Shown here: piece after piece, positions 44,374 to 51,723 of the stretch
Layout of the letters: each line of letters starts with the position of its first letter
Position numbering within the stretch: position 1 is the stretch's first letter
Position numbers and translations under genes: made by a program
Assembly: GCA_017451265.1 (NCBI GenBank)
Contig: JAFSPU010000012.1
Coordinates: 186,001-250,000, forward strand
DNA: 64,000 bases
Source of the DNA: Clostridiales bacterium
Lineage (GTDB): Bacteria; Bacillota; Clostridia; Saccharofermentanales; Saccharofermentanaceae
Reading direction: 5' to 3'
The notes under the pieces: model-generated
Databases searched by the model: none
What the model was told of the DNA's origin: nothing
The model's input: only the letters and a program-made list of their open reading frames with translations

Positions 44374-45855
44374 ATGAGCAGATCGAACAGTGTATACGGA
44401 AATGAGCAGAGTTCAAGGACTGTCAGAAAAGCTGAGAAATCCAAGAAGAAGTACATAAAGAAGTTCGGCGATGATTCCAATGCTGATTATTCTGCGGAAG
44501 TCGTAGAGAACGAATATATCGGCGATATCCTCGGTGTTAAGAACATTGCAGTAGGTAAGTCTGAGCCCGGTACCTCCGGTGGTTTTGATGTCGATAACGG
44601 CATCATCGTCGGCAATATCAGAATGGGCTTCGGTCACTATCGTATCTCCATGGCCATGGCGAGTGCGGCCAATTCCATGGGGCTCACACCTTACTGGATG
44701 GATCTTAATTCATACCCCGAAACTACAGGTACGAAGGTCATCTCCGCACAGAACGATCTGTACTCCCTGGGCTCGAGACTTTCCCAGAAGAGTAAGGTCT
44801 TTAATAAGGCTGTCTGGGAGCCCGTTAACTACACCGGCTTTAAACAGCTCTCCTACAACGCACCCGACCAGAAGAACGCTGAACTGATGGCGGCTGTCTT
44901 TAAGAATGTACCCAAGGACATTCCTGTTATCGGCACGCACGTCTGGCCTGCTCAGGCTGCTCTGCATGCAGGCATGAAGTATGTCGTAAACGCAGTTCCC
45001 GATAACTGGCCTATGGCTCTGCATTTTGCTGAGGGCGCGGTGCACACGGTGCAGACACATTACGCATATCAGGGTTACCGCACCATGAACGGCATGGCCG
45101 GCGACAAGGTGTTAAATCCCATGCCCGCTGAAAGCCTTGTGTACACAGGACACTACATCGATGACGAGCTCGTAAAGAACATCAAGCAGGACAACAAGAG
45201 AAGACTCGCACGCAAAGCTGAGGGCAAGCCGATGCGTTTCCTGCTTACCATCGGAGGCGCAGGCGCACAGAAGGAGATCTTTGCTGCGATCATAAATGAA
45301 CTGCTGCCTGAGATCAGAAAGAATAAAGTCGCTTTGTACATCAACATCGGAGACTATCTCAATGTATGGGAAGACTTAAGGCAACTCGCTCCTGATATGT
45401 ATCTTTATACCAAGACTCATATCAACGATTGGGAGGAGACACAGCAGTTCTGCAAGGATGCACTTAAGGGTGACGTGGAAGGTATTCATCTTTTCTGCCA
45501 CGAGAATATCTTCGAGGCAGTATATGCGACTAACCTTCTTATGAGATCCTGCGATGTTCTCGTAACGAAGCCTTCGGAGCTTGCTTTCTATCCGGTACCG
45601 AAGCTGTTTATAAAGAGGATCGGAGGCCACGAGCAGTGGGGGGCCATCCACTCTGCTGAGATGGGTGACGGTTCACTGGAGTGCCGTGATATTCCTCACA
45701 CACTGCAGATGGCAAGGCTGTTCCTTGAAGATGATGTAACTTTGAAGAACATGTGTGATGCCATCGACCTTAACAAGAAGATGGGTATTTACGACGGAGC
45801 ATATAACGCGGTGAAGATCGCGCTGGGACTTAAGGAAGGAGGCGCAAACGCATGA
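44374..45855 (+). CDS. GT-B / GT28-like protein of unknown function
   Basis: 493 residues. After a basic 50-residue start comes IIVGNIRMGFGHYRISMAMASAA, like the Gly-rich first loop of MurG/MGDG-synthase (GT28) glycosyltransferases. Further on, FLLTIGGAGAQKEIFAAIINE and CDVLVTKPSELAFYPVPKLFIKRIGGHEQWGA match the donor-binding half of that fold. A role as a glycosyltransferase acting on galactose-containing lipid or polymer is an inference. It sits between the TetR gene and the GPH transporter, and overlaps the latter by four bases, so it works with alpha-galactoside uptake. Pure catabolic operons do not normally need such a protein. Confidence 0.6.
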   Translation: MSRSNSVYGNEQSSRTVRKAEKSKKKYIKKFGDDSNADYSAEVVENEYIGDILGVKNIAVGKSEPGTSGGFDVDNGIIVGNIRMGFGHYRISMAMASAANSMGLTPYWMDLNSYPETTGTKVISAQNDLYSLGSRLSQKSKVFNKAVWEPVNYTGFKQLSYNAPDQKNAELMAAVFKNVPKDIPVIGTHVWPAQAALHAGMKYVVNAVPDNWPMALHFAEGAVHTVQTHYAYQGYRTMNGMAGDKVLNPMPAESLVYTGHYIDDELVKNIKQDNKRRLARKAEGKPMRFLLTIGGAGAQKEIFAAIINELLPEIRKNKVALYINIGDYLNVWEDLRQLAPDMYLYTKTHINDWEETQQFCKDALKGDVEGIHLFCHENIFEAVYATNLLMRSCDVLVTKPSELAFYPVPKLFIKRIGGHEQWGAIHSAEMGDGSLECRDIPHTLQMARLFLEDDVTLKNMCDAIDLNKKMGIYDGAYNAVKIALGLKEGGANA

Positions 45856-47696
45856 GACTTACAGCAAAAGAAAAGATAGCTTACGGCCTCGGTGCCGTAG
45901 GAAAAGACATGGTCTACATGCTCTCTGCGAGCTATGTACTTTACTACTTCCAGGACATCCTCGGAGTATCCGCCATCGCGATGGGCTTGATCCTGATGGC
46001 TGCAAGAGTATTCGATGCATTTAACGATCCCATCATGGGTGTCGTTGTTGCCAAGACGAAGACAAAGTGGGGTAAGTTCCGTCCGTGGCTTATGATCGGT
46101 ACGGTTACAAATGCTGTGATCCTTATCGTAATGTTTTCGGCTCCGCCTTCACTTGACGGCGGCGGACTTATCGCATATGCGGCAGTCACTTATATCCTCT
46201 GGGGGATTACATATACCATGATGGATATCCCTTACTGGTCAATGATCCCGGCATTTACGGAGAGCGGTAAGGAGAGAGAAGGACTTACGACTCTTGCAAG
46301 ATCCGCAGCAGGCGTCGGTTCTGCTATCGTAACAATCCTGACGGTAATGAGCGTTGCAGCTCTCGGTAATGCATTCTCTGCCAGGGAGAGCGATCTTCTT
46401 ACAAAGAATTTCTCCTCTTCAGACGGCCTTAATTACACGGCTTTTGTTATCGAGGTTGACGGTGATCAGAATCCGACAGGCAACGTGACGGAATTTGCAG
46501 GTGACAATGTACAAGTTTCCACTACTATCACCGGTGCAAGAAGAGTGTTCGGTGACTGGAATGATGTTATCTACGTTAACTCTTCGAACGCTGATGTTAC
46601 GCTTACTGTAAACGATCAGGAGATCGAGGCGAGCAACGTCGAGTTTGTTAAGGGTGATTACGAAGGTGAAGGGGATGATCAGGTATTTGTTGATACAGAT
46701 CCGTTAGTCTCCTTCTATGTTGATTCGGATACATATGCCGAATTGTCCGCTGAGTCTTCCATCCGTGCAGGAATCCTGATGGAGTCCAATCTCGAAGTTG
46801 AGAGAGTCGGCTTTAAGTATTTCTCTATGGTAGTCGGCATCTTGTTCGTAGTATTCATCACCATCACTTGTCTGTTTATCAAAGAGAAGTCTTCTGTCGA
46901 TATCAAGACCGCATCCGTCGGACAGATGTTCAAGGCTCTGATCCAGAACGATCAGGCTATGACGATCGTTATCACTATCGTTCTTGTTAACTCGGCAACA
47001 TATATCACATCGAACCTTCTTATCTACTTCTTTAAGTACGATCTGGCAGGAACTAACTGGCAGGGCAACTACACCTTGTTCAACACATTCGCAGGCGGAA
47101 TTCAGATCCTCGCGATGATGATCATGTTCCCGATCTTAAGAAGGTTCTTTAATACATTGAAGATCTTCTATATATGCATCGGTTCGGCGATCGGCGGATA
47201 TATCATCCTTCTTGTTATGGCTCTCGCAGGACTTAAGAGCGTATTCCCGTTCTTCGTACCCGGCTTCTTCATCATGGCAGCCGTAGGTATCCTTAATGTA
47301 GTAGTTACCATCTTCCTTGCGAACACGGTTGACTACGGTCACCTTAAGAACAACAGAAGAGATGAGTCGGTCATCTTCTCCATGCAGACATTCGTCGTTA
47401 AGCTCGCATCGGGTATCTCCGCACTTGTAGCATCCATCTGCCTTGCAGTATTCAACATCAAGGAGAATTCGGATGTAGCTGCAACGTATTCGAATATCAT
47501 CGCCAAGATAGATGATATCCGTAACGGCGTAGTCGAGACTATCAGCTCCAATTCCGTTATCGGATTAAGACTGGTAATGACACTGACACCTATCGTAGTT
47601 CTTGTGGTTGCGGTTCTCATCTTCAAGAGCAGATACATACTTACTGACAAGAAGCTCGGAGAGATCATCACTGAATTGAAGTCCAGGGAGGCATGA
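45852..47696 (+). CDS. GPH-family sugar:cation symporter with an inserted domain
   Basis: 614 residues, while MelB/GPH carriers usually have 450-500. The N-terminal half starts normally (LTAKEKIAYGLGAVGKDMVYMLSASYVLYYFQDILG, then FDAFNDPIMG and KTKWGKFRPWLMIG). Between about residues 178 and 320 is an insert of about 140 residues, rich in Asp, Ser, Thr and Val and without membrane helices, which looks like a small beta domain outside the cell. The second half of the carrier follows. It imports a sugar, most likely an alpha-galactoside given the GH36 gene behind it. The insert might bind the sugar or the wall. Confidence 0.85.
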   Translation: MRLTAKEKIAYGLGAVGKDMVYMLSASYVLYYFQDILGVSAIAMGLILMAARVFDAFNDPIMGVVVAKTKTKWGKFRPWLMIGTVTNAVILIVMFSAPPSLDGGGLIAYAAVTYILWGITYTMMDIPYWSMIPAFTESGKEREGLTTLARSAAGVGSAIVTILTVMSVAALGNAFSARESDLLTKNFSSSDGLNYTAFVIEVDGDQNPTGNVTEFAGDNVQVSTTITGARRVFGDWNDVIYVNSSNADVTLTVNDQEIEASNVEFVKGDYEGEGDDQVFVDTDPLVSFYVDSDTYAELSAESSIRAGILMESNLEVERVGFKYFSMVVGILFVVFITITCLFIKEKSSVDIKTASVGQMFKALIQNDQAMTIVITIVLVNSATYITSNLLIYFFKYDLAGTNWQGNYTLFNTFAGGIQILAMMIMFPILRRFFNTLKIFYICIGSAIGGYIILLVMALAGLKSVFPFFVPGFFIMAAVGILNVVVTIFLANTVDYGHLKNNRRDESVIFSMQTFVVKLASGISALVASICLAVFNIKENSDVAATYSNIIAKIDDIRNGVVETISSNSVIGLRLVMTLTPIVVLVVAVLIFKSRYILTDKKLGEIITELKSREA

Positions 47697-47697
47697 T

Positions 47698-50037
47698 ATG
47701 ATCACTTATAAGGATAAGCTGTTCGTTCTTGAGACGAACAAGACGACATATGCCTTCCGTGTGATGCCGACGGGACATCTCGAGCATCTGTATTACGGAA
47801 GGAAGATAAGGCTTGATTCGGACGACGGACTTAAGGAGTTAAGTGAATTCGCCCCCGGCAACTCGAGTGTATATGACGCGGAGAATAACAGCTTCTCTTT
47901 CGAGGACTTAAGACTCGAGATAAGTGCGCCCGGCAAGGGTGATGTAAGAGAGCCTTCGGTCGAGCTTATCAACAGTGACGGCAGCCGTACATCCGACTTT
48001 GTTTATACAAGTCATGAGATATCTGACGGTAAAGCGAGGGAGGAAGGGATCCCCGGTTCTTACGGCGAAGATGCCAAGGTTCTTAAAGTCTTTCTTAAGG
48101 ATAAAGAGAATAATATTACATTGACGCTCATCTATACGATATATGAGGAGTGCGATGTGATCACAAGATCTTCCGTGCTTACGAATGAAGGTGAGGGAGA
48201 TATTACCGTCGACCGCATCATGAGTCTGCATCTCGACTTCGATCCCGGAGAGTATTCGTTCGTTACCTTTAACGGTGCGTGGGCGCGCGAGATGAATAAG
48301 GATATTCAGAAGGTCGGTGCTGCAAGACTTGTGAATTCGTCTTCAACCGGTTCCTCATCCAATCGCAGCAACCCGTTCATAATGTTGGGCCGCGGAGCTT
48401 TCGATGAGGACTTCGGAGAAGTATACGGTTTTAATCTCATCTACAGCGGCAACCACTATGCATCTGTCGAGAAGAATCCTTACGGCAAATTGAGACTCAT
48501 GTCGGGCATCAACCCGCAGGGCTTTAACTGGAAACTTCAGAAAGGAGAGTCCTTCACAAGCCCGGAAGCTGTCATGACTTATTCATGCACGGGCTGCAAC
48601 ACGATGAGCCACGGATTACATGATTTCGTTAACGAGCATGTGGTAAGCGGCGCGTGGAAGGACAGACTTCGGCCCGTCCTCTTAAATTCCTGGGAGGCAT
48701 CCTACTTTAAGATAAGCGAGAGTAAGCTGCTGCGTCTGGCACGCAAGGCCAAGCAGGCCGGCATTGAGCTGTTCGTCATGGACGACGGCTGGTTCAAGGG
48801 CCGCAATGACGACACGTCTTCTCTCGGAGACTGGGTGCCTGACAAGAAGAAGCTTCCGCATGGTGTTAAAGGCATATGCGACAAGATAAGAAAACTCGGC
48901 CTGGACTTCGGTATCTGGGTGGAGCCTGAGATGGTAAACGAGAATTCGGATCTGTACCGTGCGCATCCTGAGTGGGCGCTGAAGATCCCGGGCAAGGCTC
49001 ATTCCACCGGACGCAACCAAATGCTTCTTGACCTAACACGCAAGGAGGTTCAGGACTACATAATAGACGCTATGTCGGCGGTGTTTTCGTCGGCGGACAT
49101 TTCCTATGTTAAGTGGGATTATAATCGTAACTTCACTGATGTTTATTCTGAAGCGCTTCCCTCTGACCGTCAGGGTGAGGCCGCGCACAGATACATAATG
49201 GGTCTGTACCGCGTGATGGATGTGCTCACGCATAAGTTTCCGCAGATCCTTTTCGAGGGGTGCGCGTCAGGCGGCAACAGATTCGACTTAGGTATACTGT
49301 CGTACTTCCCGCAGATATGGGCTTCCGATGATACGGATGCTTATCAGCGCGGCGTGATACAGAACGGGTATTCTTACGGCTACCCGCAGTCCTGCTACAC
49401 ATGTCATGTTTCGGATGTGCCAAATCACCAGACATTGAGAAGGACGCCGCTTGATACGAGATTTAATGTGGCAGCTTTCGGTGTGTGCGGTTACGAGTGC
49501 AATATGTGTGATCTTAATAAAGCAGATTTCGAAGAGATAAAGAGGCAGATCACATTCTATAAGAAGAACAGAAGACTTATGCAGTACGGCAGGTTTTACA
49601 GGAAGAGCTCCTTCGATGAGGGAAGAATTCTGTCTTGGACTATTGCATCCCGTGAGAAGTCGGAGGCCGTATCAATGCTTATGCAGAGCCTCGCGACTCC
49701 GAATGCTACGGCGGATGTTCTGTATCCACGCGGACTTGCCGATGATGTTAAGTACCATATTCAGAACCGCAAGACTTCTTACGACTGCAGAGAGTTCGGA
49801 GGCCTTCTTAATACTGTCCTTCCGTTCCACGTGAAGACGGACGGATTCATTCACGGAGTAATAGCAAAGTTTGTGCGAATGGATTCCGAGGAAGAGTCGC
49901 ACGACATGTACGGCGACGCCATGATGTATGCGGGCGTGCACTTGAAACCGAGATTCGCAGCTTTAGGTTACAACGGGAATATCAGACACTTCCCTGACTT
50001 CGGTTCCAGAATATACGAGATAAATAAGACTGCTTAA
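47698..50037 (+). CDS. Alpha-galactosidase, GH36
   Basis: 779 residues, no signal peptide, so cytoplasmic. GH36 landmarks: FVMDDGWFKGRNDDTSSLGDW, the nucleophile Asp474 in YVKWDYNRN and the acid/base Asp544 in IWASDDTD, with CASGGNRFDLG before it. It splits terminal alpha-galactose from raffinose-type or melibiose-type sugars imported by the GPH carrier; the galactose then enters GalK-GalT encoded nearby. It starts one base after the transporter stop. Its stop codon abuts that of the convergent surE gene with no base between. Confidence 0.93.
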   Translation: MITYKDKLFVLETNKTTYAFRVMPTGHLEHLYYGRKIRLDSDDGLKELSEFAPGNSSVYDAENNSFSFEDLRLEISAPGKGDVREPSVELINSDGSRTSDFVYTSHEISDGKAREEGIPGSYGEDAKVLKVFLKDKENNITLTLIYTIYEECDVITRSSVLTNEGEGDITVDRIMSLHLDFDPGEYSFVTFNGAWAREMNKDIQKVGAARLVNSSSTGSSSNRSNPFIMLGRGAFDEDFGEVYGFNLIYSGNHYASVEKNPYGKLRLMSGINPQGFNWKLQKGESFTSPEAVMTYSCTGCNTMSHGLHDFVNEHVVSGAWKDRLRPVLLNSWEASYFKISESKLLRLARKAKQAGIELFVMDDGWFKGRNDDTSSLGDWVPDKKKLPHGVKGICDKIRKLGLDFGIWVEPEMVNENSDLYRAHPEWALKIPGKAHSTGRNQMLLDLTRKEVQDYIIDAMSAVFSSADISYVKWDYNRNFTDVYSEALPSDRQGEAAHRYIMGLYRVMDVLTHKFPQILFEGCASGGNRFDLGILSYFPQIWASDDTDAYQRGVIQNGYSYGYPQSCYTCHVSDVPNHQTLRRTPLDTRFNVAAFGVCGYECNMCDLNKADFEEIKRQITFYKKNRRLMQYGRFYRKSSFDEGRILSWTIASREKSEAVSMLMQSLATPNATADVLYPRGLADDVKYHIQNRKTSYDCREFGGLLNTVLPFHVKTDGFIHGVIAKFVRMDSEEESHDMYGDAMMYAGVHLKPRFAALGYNGNIRHFPDFGSRIYEINKTA

Positions 50038-50748
50038 TCAGCTTATGTTGTTGACGGGGCCTACGGCGATGTAGTTGTTGATGACCGCGTGAAGGTCGGT
50101 TCCTTCTGATGCGTTCCAGTTTCTTTTCGCGACTTCCGTCAGGATGAATGAGCCGTCGTCCTGCTTTTCAGCAGTGATGTCGTCATCGTAGAAGTCGTCC
50201 TTGGAGACTATCATGTCATGAAGCACGCCCTTGCATTCGGCAGGGGTGCACTCGGGGAAATTGATATTCCATACCTGGTCCTTGGCGAGGGGCTTTTTGA
50301 TGTATTCTTCAAGAAGCCCGGGCAGATAGATATCGACAAGCTCAATATAATCAAGATTTCCGATGGAAACGGCGATGGCCTGTATACCGTAGAAGGCTGC
50401 TTCAAATGCTGCGCCTACTGTTCCGGAATACTGGATGTCGGATGCCATGTTAAAGCCGTTGTTGATACCGGACAGAACGAGATCCGGCTTAGGTTCCACC
50501 ATTTTAAGCACTCCGACTCTGACGCAGTCTGCGGGGGTACCGCTCAATGCGTAAGCTTTAACACCTTCGATTCCGAAGCCATGCTCTTTTATTCTTAGAG
50601 GTGTTCCGAATGTGGATTGATGGGACGCGGCGCTCCTCTGGCCGTCCGGTGCTATGACCGTTACTTCGCCGAACTTTAAGGCGATCTGTACGAGCTTTCT
50701 TATACCGGGAGCATCTATGCCGTCGTCATTTGTTACTAGTATTCGCAT
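50038..50748 (-). CDS. surE: 5'/3'-nucleotidase SurE
   Basis: 236 residues. It opens ILVTNDDGIDAPGI, where the two Asp bind metal, followed by SGINNGFN and YSGTVGAAFEA, all standard for SurE. It removes phosphate from nucleoside monophosphates and is linked to stationary-phase survival. The ATG is eight bases after an extended -10 (TGGTATAAT) with no Shine-Dalgarno site, so the mRNA is probably leaderless. It is divergent from the LytTR gene. Confidence 0.92.
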   Translation of the reverse strand: MRILVTNDDGIDAPGIRKLVQIALKFGEVTVIAPDGQRSAASHQSTFGTPLRIKEHGFGIEGVKAYALSGTPADCVRVGVLKMVEPKPDLVLSGINNGFNMASDIQYSGTVGAAFEAAFYGIQAIAVSIGNLDYIELVDIYLPGLLEEYIKKPLAKDQVWNINFPECTPAECKGVLHDMIVSKDDFYDDDITAEKQDDGSFILTEVAKRNWNASEGTDLHAVINNYIAVGPVNNIS

Positions 50749-50756
50749 ACATTGGG

Positions 50757-50765
50757 ATTATACCA
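50757..50765 (-). promoter_or_regulatory. Extended -10 promoter of surE
   Basis: On the minus strand TGGTATAAT stands eight bases before the surE ATG. No good -35 is seen at 16-18 bases. The short distance leaves no room for a ribosome binding site. Confidence 0.65.
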
Positions 50766-50830
50766 TTAATAGTGTCTTCACGATCAGGCGGGGCTGACTA
50801 TGGTATTATAGCTTTCGGGAGAATACGAAG

Positions 50831-51304
50831 ATGAAACTTAATCTTTATGAGGACAAGAACAGTACTGATGAACGCGTGGACGTTTATTATTCGAATATGC
50901 GTCCCGTTATCCGTCAGCTTATAGACACGGTAAACTCCGACAGGCCTCAGCTTAAGGGGCGCCCTGCCGATGAAGACCTGGATGATGGTGAGGAGATCTT
51001 TCTGGATCCCAAGCAGATCTATTATCTCGATCATGTCGAAAGGAAGCTGTTCGCATATACAAGGAACGGCGTGTACCGCGTTATGGATACGCTCGCTTCA
51101 TGCGAGGAGATGCTCTGGAACTACGGGTTTGTCAGAGTGAGCAAGTCGAATCTTGTTAACATATATAAGATCACACAGCTAAAGCCGGACCTTAACATGA
51201 AAGTATATGCGTCGTTCGACAACGGTGAGAGGATCTGCATAAACAGATCATATAAGAAGAGCTTTACTGAGTATCTTCAGAGGATGAGGAGACTGTCAGA
51301 ATGA
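50831..51304 (+). CDS. LytTR-domain DNA-binding protein
   Basis: 157 residues. The C-terminal 100 form a LytTR domain (IFLDPKQIYYLDHVERKLFAYTRNGVYRV...FVRVSKSNLVNIYKITQLKPDL), which binds direct repeats in DNA. There is no receiver domain, so it is of the stand-alone LytTR/DUF3021 type, where the small membrane partner next door controls activity. GGGAG stands nine bases before the ATG. TATTAT at 50800-50805 may be the -10. Confidence 0.87.
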   Translation: MKLNLYEDKNSTDERVDVYYSNMRPVIRQLIDTVNSDRPQLKGRPADEDLDDGEEIFLDPKQIYYLDHVERKLFAYTRNGVYRVMDTLASCEEMLWNYGFVRVSKSNLVNIYKITQLKPDLNMKVYASFDNGERICINRSYKKSFTEYLQRMRRLSE

Positions 51305-51723
51305 GAGAGTATTTGAAAGAGACTTTGATCGAGCTTTGCTGTGCCTATACGATAATCTCCGTAGTCGGAGCGATAACAAATATCTTCTATGGCAGTGAGA
51401 CGAATAATGCGAATGTAATCATCATGTTTATATTCTGTGCCATTGCGGTATTCGTGCTGTCACTGCATAAACTGCTTATCCGCTTCAGCCCGCTGGTGAT
51501 GATAATCATACAGTTCTTCGTATCGCTCGCGCTGTGTTGTGGTGTGGTATTTGCAGCAAGCTTCATCGAACCCGTCACTCCGAAAGGATGGTTCGATTTT
51601 ATCAGATCATTTCTTATCGTCTATGCTCTCGGTGCGGGATTCTACTACTTCAGAGTCTTTTCCGAAGCCAAGAAGCAGGACAAGCTTATCAGGCAGATAC
51701 AGGAAAACCACAAGGAAGAATAA
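51301..51723 (+). CDS. DUF3021 membrane protein
   Basis: 140 residues with four transmembrane helices and a charged C-terminal tail. Together with the LytTR gene, which it overlaps by four bases, it matches the known LytTR-DUF3021 pairs, in which the membrane protein is thought to hold back the DNA-binding protein. Its last 117 bases overlap the convergent YfhO gene on the other strand, so the 3' ends of the two mRNAs are complementary. Confidence 0.83.
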   Translation: MREYLKETLIELCCAYTIISVVGAITNIFYGSETNNANVIIMFIFCAIAVFVLSLHKLLIRFSPLVMIIIQFFVSLALCCGVVFAASFIEPVTPKGWFDFIRSFLIVYALGAGFYYFRVFSEAKKQDKLIRQIQENHKEE

